NCBI GenBank assembly: GCA_051814705.1
Contig: JBPWQW010000005.1
Coordinates: 1-64,000, forward strand
Direction: 5' to 3'
DNA from: Geojedonia sp051814705
Lineage (GTDB): Bacteria > Bacteroidota > Bacteroidia > Flavobacteriales > Flavobacteriaceae
Length of the DNA: 64,000 bases
The position numbers were made by a program, and so were the translations under genes. The notes under the pieces were generated by a model, which saw only the letters and a program-made list of their open reading frames with translations, had not been told where the DNA came from and did no database searches. Positions 51,665 to 60,434 of the stretch are shown here, one piece after another. How positions within the stretch are numbered: position 1 is the first letter of the stretch; every line of letters begins with the position of its first letter.

Positions 51665-54600
51665 ATGAAAAAAATTACACTCCTTATTCTAATATTTTTC
51701 ATCTCGTTTGCCTCTTTTTCTGAGTGTTTAAATGGCACTGAAAACCTCCCAGCTGTATCATCAGCAAATGACGGATTTGTTCAAACCCTTAAGACCGACG
51801 TTGAAACGTTTGAATATGTTACAGTGACTAGCTTGATTATAGGACATAACTATCGGTTTACAAGTACTCGTACTGGGAATGATGATTATATTACGGTTAC
51901 AAATACTTCAAATACGGTCATTGCTCAAGGAATTTCTCCTTTACAAATTAATAACATTTCAGTTTCCTCAATTAGAGTTCATATAAGGGTCGATGCTGCT
52001 TGCACAACGGATTCTTATTTTCATACAATAACCCTCGTGGATTTAACCATAGCACCAGCAACATGTCAAAAACCTACAGTGAACCCAAACACAACACTTA
52101 CTTACAAATCGAATACAAGAATGGACATAACTTGGTATGCACCAGAGTTCAGTACACCGGAAGGATATGAATGGCAGTTTATCCCACAAGGAGGTGGAAC
52201 AAGTTTTTCAGGTTCAACTGTTGCACCTAATACTAGCATTAGTACTGGTGACGTTTTGATGCCTAATACAACTTATGATATAAGTATTAGATCAACTTGT
52301 GGAGTTAATGTTGTTAGTGACTATACTACATTTTCCATTAAAACAAATGTAGATCCTCCTCCAGAGAATGATTTTTGTAGTGACGCCATAACCCTTGTTG
52401 AAGAAACTGACATTGCTAATTCTGGCTTGGCAACACCAACAGCGGGCACACTTTTGGGAGGAGCCGGAACTGATGTAAGTGCTGAGTTTTGTGGAGGAGA
52501 TACAGGTAATGCTCGAGATGATGTTTGGTATAAATTTGTGGCTAAAACTACAAATGCACATATCACTGTAGAACCCAATCCAAATTTTGATGTAGTAATA
52601 ACACTTTATGGAGGTAATTGTGGTTCTTTGACCTATTTGGCATGTAGTGATGTATATATATCCAGCCCCTCATCTGAAGAAATCAATTATTCAGATTTAA
52701 CAATTGGGCAGACCTATTATACTAGAACTTATTATTTTGGGACTGGAACTCCAGCTACCCCAACCTTTAATATAAAAGTATGGACACCAGGTACGGCGAC
52801 AGACGCTGATGGTGATGGTTATAGTAATGCCGTAGATTGTAACGATAATGATAACACGATTTATCCAGGAGCACCTGAAGTTGTTGGCGATGGCATTGAT
52901 CAAAACTGCGACGACATGTACACATGGTATCAAGATAATGATGGAGATGGATTTGGATCTTCTGTTGTTGTTCAATCTTTAAATAGTACAGCTGGGACAG
53001 GCGAATCAGCAGTCTCAACAGATTGTGATGATGTCGATCCGAACATCAACCCATCAACGGTTTGGTATTTGGATGCCGACGGCGATAATTATGCGGTTTC
53101 GACAATGAGCCAATGTACAAGTCCAGGAGCAGGATATACCACCACAGTTTTACCATTGACAGATTGTAACGATGGAAACAATAGCGTTTATCCGGGTGCA
53201 CCAGAGCTTTGTGATAATGAGGACAATGATTGCGATGGTTTTATTGATGAAGGTTTATCCACAGATGCTGATGGCGACGGTCACTATGCCATAGGGTCCT
53301 GCGCCACACCAGCCGATGATTGTAACGATAATGATAACACGATTTATCCAGGAGCACCTGAAGTTGTTGGCGATGGCATTGATCAAAACTGTGATGGCAT
53401 GTACTCATGGTACCAAGATAGTGACGGCGACGGATATGGTTCGACCACCGTTGTACAATCAGCTAATGCTAGTCCAGGTTCAGGAGAATCAAACAATTCA
53501 ACGGACTGTAATGATGGCAACGCCTCGATACATCCGGGGGCAACAGATATAGTGGCCAACGGTATTGACGAAAACTGCGATGGCATGTTCCAATGGTATC
53601 AAGATAGTGATGGCGATGGCTATGGTTCGACCACCGTTGTACAATCAGCTAATGCTAGTCCGGGTTCAGGAGAATCGAATAATTCAACGGATTGTAATGA
53701 TGGAAACAACAGCGTTTATCCGGGTGCACCAGAGCTTTGTGATAATGAGGACAATGATTGCGATGGTTTTATTGATGAAGGTTTATCCACAGATGCTGAT
53801 GGCGACGGTCACTATGCCATAGGATCCTGCGCCACACCAGCCGATGATTGTAACGATAATGATAACACGATTTATCCAGGAGCATCTGAAGTTGTTGGCG
53901 ATGGCATTGATCAAAACTGTGATGGTATGTTCTCATGGTACCAAGATAGTGATGGCGATGGTTATGGCTCGACCACCGTTGTACAATCAGCTAATGCTAG
54001 CCCAGGTTCAGGTGAATCAAACAATTCAACGGACTGTAATGATGGCAACGCCTCGATACATCCGGGGGCAACAGATATAGTGGCCAACGGTATTGACGAA
54101 AACTGCGATGGCATGTTCCAATGGTATCAAGATAGTGATGGCGATGGCTATGGTTCGACCACCGTTGTACAATCAGCTAATGCTAGCCCAGGTTCAGGAG
54201 AATCAAACAATTCAACGGACTGTAATGATGGCAACGCCTCGATACATCCGGGGGCAACAGATATAGTGGCCAACGGTATTGACGAAAACTGCGATGGCAT
54301 GTTCCAATGGTATCAAGATAGTGATGGCGATGGCTATGGTTCGACCACCGTTGTACAATCAGCTAATGCTAGTCCGGGTTCAGGAGAATCGAATAATTCA
54401 ACGGATTGTAATGATGGAAACAACAGCGTTTATCCGGGCGCAACAGAGCTTTGTGATAATGAGGACAATGATTGCGATGGTTTTATTGATGAAGGCTTAT
54501 CCGCCGATGCTGACGGCGACGGTCACTATGCCATTGGATCCTGCGCCACACCAGCCGATGATTGTAACGATAATGATAACACGATTTATCCAGGAGCATC

Positions 54601-55096
54601 TGAAGTTGTTGGCGATGGCATTGACCAAAACTGTGATGGCATGTACTCATGGTACCAAGATATTGATGGCGATGGTTATGGTTCGACCACCGTTGTACAA
54701 TCAGCTAATGCTAGTCCGGGTTCGGGAGAATCGAATAATTCAACAGATTGTGACGATAATAGACCGGAAGTTAATCCGGGCGCCACTGAAATAGAAGGTA
54801 ATGGATTGGATGATGATTGTAATCCAGCGACCCCAGACACCCCACTTGGAGTAGAGGAGTTTGAAACGTATAACTTTAGTTACTATCCAAATCCTGTAAA
54901 TCATGCCTTATTTTTAAAAGCTAATCATGCAATTAAACAGGTAGTTGTTTATAATATGTTAGGACAAGAAGTGATGACATCTTATCCTAATAGTAGAGCA
55001 GGAGAAATCACGATGGTCAATTTACAAAATGGAGTGTATTTTGTTAAAGTTACAATTAACGAGTCTTCTAAAACCATTCAAATTATCAAACAATAA
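51665..55096 (+). CDS. T9SS-secreted protein with Fn3-like, prepeptidase-like and MopE Ca-binding repeats
   Basis: An 1143-residue surface protein from the ATG at 51665; an in-frame TTG at 51638 is part of a TAGATTTG promoter-like box. The order is a signal peptide (1-19), an N-terminal beta domain (to about 135), a fibronectin III-like domain (about 140-230, MDITWYAPEFSTPEGYEWQF, NTTYDISIRSTCG), a PPC-like domain (about 235-375, ENDFCSDAITL, DDVWYKFVA), then about twelve MopE/EF-like repeats of the pattern DCNDNDNTIYPGAPEVVGDG with WYQDSDGDGYGS spacers (about 380-1065), and a type IX sorting tail starting YYPNPVNHALF and ending IQIIKQ. It probably binds Ca2+ and may serve in adhesion. Inner repeats are almost identical at DNA level. 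Confidence 0.9.
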   Translation: MKKITLLILIFFISFASFSECLNGTENLPAVSSANDGFVQTLKTDVETFEYVTVTSLIIGHNYRFTSTRTGNDDYITVTNTSNTVIAQGISPLQINNISVSSIRVHIRVDAACTTDSYFHTITLVDLTIAPATCQKPTVNPNTTLTYKSNTRMDITWYAPEFSTPEGYEWQFIPQGGGTSFSGSTVAPNTSISTGDVLMPNTTYDISIRSTCGVNVVSDYTTFSIKTNVDPPPENDFCSDAITLVEETDIANSGLATPTAGTLLGGAGTDVSAEFCGGDTGNARDDVWYKFVAKTTNAHITVEPNPNFDVVITLYGGNCGSLTYLACSDVYISSPSSEEINYSDLTIGQTYYTRTYYFGTGTPATPTFNIKVWTPGTATDADGDGYSNAVDCNDNDNTIYPGAPEVVGDGIDQNCDDMYTWYQDNDGDGFGSSVVVQSLNSTAGTGESAVSTDCDDVDPNINPSTVWYLDADGDNYAVSTMSQCTSPGAGYTTTVLPLTDCNDGNNSVYPGAPELCDNEDNDCDGFIDEGLSTDADGDGHYAIGSCATPADDCNDNDNTIYPGAPEVVGDGIDQNCDGMYSWYQDSDGDGYGSTTVVQSANASPGSGESNNSTDCNDGNASIHPGATDIVANGIDENCDGMFQWYQDSDGDGYGSTTVVQSANASPGSGESNNSTDCNDGNNSVYPGAPELCDNEDNDCDGFIDEGLSTDADGDGHYAIGSCATPADDCNDNDNTIYPGASEVVGDGIDQNCDGMFSWYQDSDGDGYGSTTVVQSANASPGSGESNNSTDCNDGNASIHPGATDIVANGIDENCDGMFQWYQDSDGDGYGSTTVVQSANASPGSGESNNSTDCNDGNASIHPGATDIVANGIDENCDGMFQWYQDSDGDGYGSTTVVQSANASPGSGESNNSTDCNDGNNSVYPGATELCDNEDNDCDGFIDEGLSADADGDGHYAIGSCATPADDCNDNDNTIYPGASEVVGDGIDQNCDGMYSWYQDIDGDGYGSTTVVQSANASPGSGESNNSTDCDDNRPEVNPGATEIEGNGLDDDCNPATPDTPLGVEEFETYNFSYYPNPVNHALFLKANHAIKQVVVYNMLGQEVMTSYPNSRAGEITMVNLQNGVYFVKVTINESSKTIQIIKQ
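52800..54760 (+). repeat. near-identical in-frame tandem repeats (186-bp unit and a longer second unit)
   Basis: One unit, beginning ACGGACTGTAATGATGGCAA, starts at 53501, 54029 and 54215; the last two are exactly 186 bp (62 codons) apart and almost base-perfect. A second unit encoding the NNSVYPGA to GDGIDQNCDG stretch recurs near 53161, 53692 and 54410. Such repeats recombine readily and can change copy number in frame; short-read assemblies may collapse them. Confidence 0.93.
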
Positions 55097-55116
55097 GGAT
55101 TTAATATCTAGTTTTC

Positions 55117-55146
55117 AAAAGCCACTAATGTAGTGGCTTTTGTATT
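55117..55146 (+). terminator. terminator after the MopE-repeat gene
   Basis: AAAAGCCACTA/TAGTGGCTTTT (55117-55127, 55131-55141) with a 3-base loop runs into TGTATTTTC. It lies 20 bp after the stop. Confidence 0.85.
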
Positions 55147-55155
55147 TTCTTTAAC

Positions 55156-55163
55156 TACCTTTG
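55156..55163 (+). promoter_or_regulatory. -7 promoter box for the glycosyltransferase operon
   Basis: TACCTTTG is a full TAnnTTTG match ending 6 bases before the ATG at 55170, so the mRNA should be leaderless or nearly so. Confidence 0.6.
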
Positions 55164-55169
55164 TGTGAT

Positions 55170-56183
55170 ATGAAGGCATTGTATTTTTCATTTATTGTCC
55201 CAGTTTATAATAGACCCGAAGAAATTAGAGAACTTCTAGAGAGTTTTACAAAGCTTGAAGGGAGTTTGGTTTATGAAATTGTAATTGTTGAGGATGGCTC
55301 TACGTTGTCTTCAAAAGCAATAGTTGAGGCGTATTCAAAAGAATTAGATATATCGTATTATTTTAAACAAAATTCCGGTCCGGGAGATTCTAGAAATTTT
55401 GGCATGCGTCGAGCCAAAGGTAATTATTTTATAATTTTAGATTCTGATTGCTTGCTTCCAAAAACCTATTTAAAAACGGTAAATGAGTATTTAACCAAAG
55501 ATTTTGTGGATTGTTTTGGTGGCCCAGATGCAGCCCATGAGTCATTTACAAACCTTCAAAAAGCCATTAATTTTGCCATGACTTCATTGATATCCACTGG
55601 AGGGATTAGAGGTGGTAATCAAAGTCTTGGTAAGTTTCAACCAAGGAGCTTTAATATGGGAATTTCAAAAGCTGCATTTGAAGCTTCAGGAGGATTTGGA
55701 ATTATTCACCCTGGAGAAGATCCAGATTTGTCCATTAGATTTCATAAGTTAGGATACCAAACGCATCTTATATCTGAAGCATACGTATTTCATAAACGCA
55801 GAATATCATGGTTAAATTTTCTTAAGCAGGTATATAAATTTGGAATGGTTAGGCCCATTTTAAATTCTTGGCATCCCGAAACCAGTCGATTGACTTATTG
55901 GTTTCCTTCGCTTTTTAGTCTAGGGCTAATTATGGCACTACTGCTTTTTATTTTGGGTTACACGGGATTATTGATGGTGTATGGCCTGTATTTTTTGGTG
56001 GCTTTTTTTATGGCTATTATTGAATCCAAAAACCTATCAGTTGCTATACAATCCATGCTAGCCATTTTAATTCAATTTTTTGGATATGGATATGGCTTTT
56101 TAAGCTCAACCATAGCGATTAAAGTTTTAAGAAAAAATCCGGAACAGCAGTTTCCTAATTTATTTTTCAAACATGTTAACTAA
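55170..56183 (+). CDS. family 2 glycosyltransferase, membrane-anchored
   Basis: A 337-residue glycosyltransferase from the ATG at 55170; the in-frame TTG at 55161 overlaps the promoter box. The GT2 fold is clear: FIVPVYNRPEEIRELLESF (about 8-26), EIVIVEDGSTL, NSGPGDSRNFGMRRAKGNYF, the metal-binding DSDC (in FIILDSDCLLP, near 92), and SGGFGIIHPGEDPDLSIRFH with the ED acid pair. Two or more C-terminal membrane helices (about 248-315) anchor it to the inner membrane. The acceptor sugar or lipid is unknown. It overlaps the YbbR gene by 11 bp. Confidence 0.88.
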   Translation: MKALYFSFIVPVYNRPEEIRELLESFTKLEGSLVYEIVIVEDGSTLSSKAIVEAYSKELDISYYFKQNSGPGDSRNFGMRRAKGNYFIILDSDCLLPKTYLKTVNEYLTKDFVDCFGGPDAAHESFTNLQKAINFAMTSLISTGGIRGGNQSLGKFQPRSFNMGISKAAFEASGGFGIIHPGEDPDLSIRFHKLGYQTHLISEAYVFHKRRISWLNFLKQVYKFGMVRPILNSWHPETSRLTYWFPSLFSLGLIMALLLFILGYTGLLMVYGLYFLVAFFMAIIESKNLSVAIQSMLAILIQFFGYGYGFLSSTIAIKVLRKNPEQQFPNLFFKHVN

Positions 56184-57138
56184 GCTAAAATCTAAGGTGT
56201 TAAGGTCTATTAAGAATAAAAAACTTAATGTTTTTGGTTTATTCTTAATATTGACCTTTGCTTTTTTGGCACTGACCAAGCTTTCTAAAAAATATACTGA
56301 GAATATTGCTCTTGATTTTACTTACGTAAATCTTCCAGAACAGAGGGTTATTACTTTAGATAGTTCACCTAAATGTTATGCCGTGGTTTCAGATTATGGA
56401 TTTAATCTATTGTCATATCATTTTAAAAAACATTCCATACAGATTGATTTTAGTAAAGATGCTTTTGTAAAAGATAGCCATTATGTTTGGGTTACCAGAA
56501 AAAATAGGTATAAAATAAATGCGCAATTGGGCGCAGCTTTGGAAGTGATTTCAATTGAGCCCGACACCATTATTTTTCCATTTGAAACACTTTTTGCCAA
56601 AAAAGTTCCTGTGGTTTTAAACTCTAAAATAAGTTTTAAATCGGGCTATGACACTTTAAACAATTATAGCGTAAAACCCGATTCGGTTAATGTAATAGGT
56701 ACGGTGTCTGAAGTGTCACAAGTCACTAGGGTAGAAACAGAAGTTTTGAATTTAAAAGATGTTTCGAGCCCTATTAATAAGGAGTTGTTTTTAAAGAAAT
56801 TGGATAAGAGTAATTTAAAATTCTCAACCAAAAGCGTAAATGTTTCTGCCAAAGTCGAAAAATTTACTGAGGGCACACTTGAAGTCCCCATCTCTATTGT
56901 CAATAAGCCATTGGATGTATCCATTAATTATTTTCCAAAAACTATTAAAGTGTACTATTATGTAAGTTTAAATAATTACAAAAATATTAAGCCCTTGGAT
57001 TTTAAAGTGGAATGCGATTTTTCTGAAATTGCAAATACAAACACAACATTTTTCACACCCAAATTGGTCAAAACCCCTGAATTGGTCAAAAATGTAAGAA
57101 TGAAACAAAACAAAGTTGAATTTATTTTAATGCAATGA
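56173..57138 (+). CDS. YbbR-like domain protein
   Basis: A 321-residue protein with one N-terminal membrane helix (about 20-38, LNVFGLFLILTFAFLALTK) and an outward-facing series of YbbR-like beta domains: VNLPEQRVITLDSSPKCYAV, VPVVLNSKISFKSGYDTLNN, PDSVNVIGTVSEVSQVTRVE and VPISIVNKPLDVSINYFPKT. In Firmicutes the relative CdaR controls a diadenylate cyclase; no cyclase gene is next to it here. Its ends overlap both neighbours (11 bp with the glycosyltransferase, 4 bp with coaE), so the operon is tight. Confidence 0.85.
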   Translation: MLTKLKSKVLRSIKNKKLNVFGLFLILTFAFLALTKLSKKYTENIALDFTYVNLPEQRVITLDSSPKCYAVVSDYGFNLLSYHFKKHSIQIDFSKDAFVKDSHYVWVTRKNRYKINAQLGAALEVISIEPDTIIFPFETLFAKKVPVVLNSKISFKSGYDTLNNYSVKPDSVNVIGTVSEVSQVTRVETEVLNLKDVSSPINKELFLKKLDKSNLKFSTKSVNVSAKVEKFTEGTLEVPISIVNKPLDVSINYFPKTIKVYYYVSLNNYKNIKPLDFKVECDFSEIANTNTTFFTPKLVKTPELVKNVRMKQNKVEFILMQ

Positions 57139-57734
57139 AAATCGTAGGTCTTACTGGAGGAATAGGGAGTGGCAAGACCACAGTTGCTAACATGTTTAAA
57201 GACTTGGGAGTTCCTATTTATATTGCGGATTTTGAAGCCAAAAATCTGATGAATACCTCTAAAGTAATCAAACGTAAACTTATAGAATTGTTTGGCCCAA
57301 AAGCATACGAAAATAATGCATTGAATAGAACGTACATCGCTTCCAAAATATTTAACGACAAAGCCTATTTAGATAAGATGAACGCTATTGTTCATCCTAA
57401 AGTTGCTGCACATTTTAAACAATGGTTGCAAAAGCAAAATTCGGACTATGTAGTAAAAGAAGCTGCCATAATTTTTGAGCACAGCATGCAATCACAGTAT
57501 GATTATATTATTACGGTTGTGGCAAAGAAAGCCGAGCGTATTAAGCGTGTTTTAAATAGGGAAGCTACGACCAAGGACAAAATAATGTCGATTATGAAGC
57601 ATCAGTTAAGCGATGATGAAAAAATAAAAATGTCAGACTTTGTTATTGTTAACGACAACCTTGAACACACTAAGGAACAAGTGCTAAAGGCACACAATTT
57701 TATACTTAAAAACCTTTACCCTCATAAATTTTAA
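57135..57734 (+). CDS. coaE: dephospho-CoA kinase
   Basis: A 199-residue P-loop kinase that performs the last step of coenzyme A synthesis. The ATP loop GGIGSGKTTVANMFKDLG is at 8-25; the acceptor region PIYIADFEAKNLM, the LNRTYIASKIFNDKAYLDKM segment and HPKVAAHF complete the family marks. The length is normal. It overlaps YbbR by 4 bp, and an earlier pathway gene (coaBC) is at 46882. The gap to the sensor kinase is 63 bp. Confidence 0.95.
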   Translation: MKIVGLTGGIGSGKTTVANMFKDLGVPIYIADFEAKNLMNTSKVIKRKLIELFGPKAYENNALNRTYIASKIFNDKAYLDKMNAIVHPKVAAHFKQWLQKQNSDYVVKEAAIIFEHSMQSQYDYIITVVAKKAERIKRVLNREATTKDKIMSIMKHQLSDDEKIKMSDFVIVNDNLEHTKEQVLKAHNFILKNLYPHKF

Positions 57735-57785
57735 CATTTTTGTTAAGGTAAGGTTAAAGGGCGTAACTGCTAAATGTTAAAATGT

Positions 57786-57793
57786 TAAATTTG
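57786..57793 (+). promoter_or_regulatory. -7 promoter box for the two-component operon
   Basis: TAAATTTG, a full TAnnTTTG match, ends 4 bases before the kinase ATG. ATGTTAAA occurs twice just upstream (near 57773-57790). A leaderless mRNA is predicted. Confidence 0.5.
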
Positions 57794-57797
57794 AACG

Positions 57798-59369
57798 ATG
57801 GGCAAAAAGCTTTTCATTTTATTGGTGATATTGATGAGTTTATCGCTCATAGGAATCATTTTCGTTCAAACCTATTTTATTGACAATACGTTTAAAAATG
57901 AAGAAAAGCAGTTTACACTCAATGTAAAACGCTCATTAAGTTTTGTTTCAAAAGCCATTGAGGACAGAGAGTTTGCTGTATTTGATAAAAGGCTACAAGA
58001 ATATATTGAAAAAGGAGGAAAGCCGGATACTACAGCTTTAAGTGAAATAATTCTGAAATATCAGGACGATATTAATAATGAAACAGTAGTATTCAGAAAT
58101 GGGATTTTAGAAGAAAGCTATAAAATTCCATCCATGTTCTTTGACATAGGTTTAGATAGTATTAGTTTAAACAGAATAACCAATAAGCAAGATACCAAGG
58201 TTTACAGCAATACGGGTATAGATAATGAATTTAAGATCAGTCCTGAAAAATCAATTCAGAACATTCAAACATTATCGCCTTTAATGCAAGCCCATTTTAT
58301 TGCAGCGACTAGAGAACGGTTTAAAAATTATCCAATTTATAAACGAATTTCTCCAGATGTCGTTAGAGAATTTTTGGAAAAGCAGTTAAAAAGTGACGGT
58401 ATTGATATTGATTTTGAGTTTGCCATTTACGATAAGGATTTAGCAACCAAAGTACAATCTGAAAATTTTGAACTCACAAAATCATCGACATATGGAATAT
58501 CTGTTTTTTTGGATAATAACAACGAAAGTAATTACAGGTTGTATGTCAACTTTCCAGATCGAAACAAATTTTTGTTGTCTTCAATTTTAAAGATGGTAAT
58601 TCTTTCCATAATTTTTACATTAGTTATTGTAATTGCTTATTCAAGTGCCATTTTTCAACTCATTAAGCAACGTAAAATATCACAGATTAAAACAGATTTT
58701 ATAAACAACATGACCCATGAATTTAAAACGCCAATAGCAACCATTAACTTGGCTTTAGATTCTATTAAAAATCCAAAAATAATTGGAGATCAAGAAAAAG
58801 TGATGCGGTATTTGAATATGATAAAGGATGAAAACAAGCGCATGCATGCACATGTGGAAAACGTATTGCGAATATCTAAACTAGAAAAGAATGAATTAAA
58901 CATTAGTAAAGACAGGGTTCAATTGCATGAACTCATTCAAACGGCCATCACTCATATGGAACTCATTGTTGATGATAGACAGGGTTACGTGATGACCCAT
59001 TTAGAAGCAAGCCGTTCTTCTGTTTTAGCTAATGAGAGTCATTTTACCAATGTGATAGTCAATATTTTGGATAATGCCATTAAATATAGCGATGACTCGC
59101 CCAAAATAGATGTTTATACTGAAAACGTTGGTAATAATATATTAATAAAAATAGCCGATCAAGGCAACGGGATGTCTAAACATGTTCAAAAGCGGGTTTT
59201 TGAAAAATTTTATAGAGAACACACCGGAAATATACATAATATAAAAGGTCACGGATTGGGACTGGCTTATGTAAAACGAATAGTTGAAGACCATCAAGGT
59301 CATATATCAGTAGAGAGTGAAAAAGGAAAAGGTAGTATATTTACAATTAAATTGCCATTAATATCATAA
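57798..59369 (+). CDS. sensor histidine kinase, RprX-like
   Basis: A 523-residue inner-membrane sensor kinase. There are two membrane helices (about 5-26 and 262-285) around a periplasmic sensor domain of about 235 residues. The HisKA domain has phospho-acceptor His307 in NNMTHEFKTPIATINLALD. The ATPase domain has N-box VIVNILDNAIKYSDD, G1 box IADQGNGMSK and G2 box GHGLGLAYVKRIVEDH. The arrangement and partner (3 bp away) resemble the RprX-RprY system of Bacteroides. The signal sensed is unknown. Confidence 0.92.
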   Translation: MGKKLFILLVILMSLSLIGIIFVQTYFIDNTFKNEEKQFTLNVKRSLSFVSKAIEDREFAVFDKRLQEYIEKGGKPDTTALSEIILKYQDDINNETVVFRNGILEESYKIPSMFFDIGLDSISLNRITNKQDTKVYSNTGIDNEFKISPEKSIQNIQTLSPLMQAHFIAATRERFKNYPIYKRISPDVVREFLEKQLKSDGIDIDFEFAIYDKDLATKVQSENFELTKSSTYGISVFLDNNNESNYRLYVNFPDRNKFLLSSILKMVILSIIFTLVIVIAYSSAIFQLIKQRKISQIKTDFINNMTHEFKTPIATINLALDSIKNPKIIGDQEKVMRYLNMIKDENKRMHAHVENVLRISKLEKNELNISKDRVQLHELIQTAITHMELIVDDRQGYVMTHLEASRSSVLANESHFTNVIVNILDNAIKYSDDSPKIDVYTENVGNNILIKIADQGNGMSKHVQKRVFEKFYREHTGNIHNIKGHGLGLAYVKRIVEDHQGHISVESEKGKGSIFTIKLPLIS

Positions 59370-59372
59370 ATT

Positions 59373-60080
59373 ATGGAAGCACAAAACAAAAAAATTCTTT
59401 TAGTAGAAGATGATCCAAATTTTGGAACCGTATTGAAAGATTATTTAATGATGAACGATTACGATGTTGTTCATGCTAAAAATGGAATGGAAGGATTTGA
59501 AAAATTCAAAAAAGATGATTTTGATCTATGCATTCTAGATGTCATGATGCCTTACAAGGACGGGTTTACGCTCGCCAAAGAAATAAAAGAAAAAAATGCA
59601 GATGTGCCAATTATCTTCTTGACCGCAAAAGCCATGAAGGAAGATGTCTTGAAAGGGTACAAGGTGGGTGCAGACGATTATTTGAACAAACCTTTTGACA
59701 GTGAAGTGCTGTTAATGAAAATAAAAGCTATCATTCAGCGTAAAGCTACAGATACTGTGGCAGACAGCAAGCAGTTTGAATTTAAAATCGGCAGGTTCGA
59801 TTTGAATTCTAAATTGAGATTCCTAAAGTTTAATGGAAGTGATCCTATTAAATTATCGCCAAAAGAAAATGAGTTGTTGCGTATGCTAGCACTTCATGAA
59901 AATGATTTGATGCCGCGTGAATTGGCATTGACCAAAATTTGGAGAGATGATAATTATTTCACTTCAAGAAGTATGGATGTTTACATTGCTAAGTTGCGTA
60001 AATATTTAAAACTTGATCCCGATGTTGAAATTCTTAATATTCACGGTGAAGGATTTCGATTAGTGATCAATCAAAATTAG
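59373..60080 (+). CDS. OmpR/PhoB-type response regulator, RprY-like
   Basis: A 235-residue DNA-binding response regulator. The receiver domain has phospho-acceptor Asp56 in FDLCILDVMMPYKDGF, the acidic pair in VEDDPNF (about 11-17), Thr84 and the conserved Lys106 in YLNKPFDSEV. The C-terminal winged helix (about 135-235) has LSPKENELLRMLALHEND and TSRSMDVYIAKLRKYLK. It starts 3 bp after the kinase gene and is surely its partner. A bidirectional terminator follows. Confidence 0.94.
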   Translation: MEAQNKKILLVEDDPNFGTVLKDYLMMNDYDVVHAKNGMEGFEKFKKDDFDLCILDVMMPYKDGFTLAKEIKEKNADVPIIFLTAKAMKEDVLKGYKVGADDYLNKPFDSEVLLMKIKAIIQRKATDTVADSKQFEFKIGRFDLNSKLRFLKFNGSDPIKLSPKENELLRMLALHENDLMPRELALTKIWRDDNYFTSRSMDVYIAKLRKYLKLDPDVEILNIHGEGFRLVINQN

Positions 60081-60101
60081 AACCCTGTTATTTTTGACAA
60101 T

Positions 60102-60135
60102 AAAAAAAGCCTATCAATTTTGATAGGCTCTGTCT
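60102..60135. terminator. bidirectional terminator between the response regulator and cspA
   Basis: AGCCTATCA/TGATAGGCT (60108-60116, 60121-60129) has a 4-base loop. On the minus strand seven T follow, serving cspA; on the plus strand CTGTCTTTT follows, weaker but usable by the regulator gene. Confidence 0.88.
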
Positions 60136-60155
60136 TTTAAAAAATAATCGAAATA

Positions 60156-60347
60156 TTAGATAACTTTTACGTTTACTGCGTTCAATCCTTTTTTTCCTTC
60201 TGTTAAGTCGAATTCTACTTCATCTCCTTCACGAACTTCGTCGATTAATCCAGAAATGTGTACAAAATGTTCTTTGTTGTTTCCTTCTTCAGTGATGAAT
60301 CCAAAACCTTTTGAATCGTTGAAGAATTTTACGGTACCTTTACTCAT
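60156..60347 (-). CDS. cspA: cold-shock domain protein
   Basis: A 63-residue RNA-binding protein with one cold-shock domain that melts RNA structure. Both RNA-binding motifs are present: RNP1 in SKGFGFITEEG (13-23) and RNP2 in KEHFVHIS (about 26-33). The length is normal for bacterial Csp proteins. The leader is only about 20 bases by the -7 box at 60373-60380, without the long cold-sensing leader of E. coli cspA, so cold control need not apply; cspA is used as a family name. Confidence 0.92.
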   Translation of the reverse strand: MSKGTVKFFNDSKGFGFITEEGNNKEHFVHISGLIDEVREGDEVEFDLTEGKKGLNAVNVKVI

Positions 60348-60372
60348 AATATAATTTAAATTAATTAAGCTA

Positions 60373-60380
60373 CAAAGGTA
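60373..60380 (-). promoter_or_regulatory. -7 promoter box for cspA
   Basis: The minus strand reads TACCTTTG, a full TAnnTTTG match 25 bp before the ATG at 60347. Confidence 0.55.
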
Positions 60381-60434
60381 ATGTTTATTAATTGATTAGA
60401 GGTTTTTTTGTTGAATTTTATTTTATGGGTCAAT

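Noticed and set aside
53316..54794. Open frames in a second frame over the MopE repeats (53316, 53565, 53844, 54279)
   Set aside because: They are frame shadows of the repeated DNA in the real gene, with Met-rich low-complexity products.
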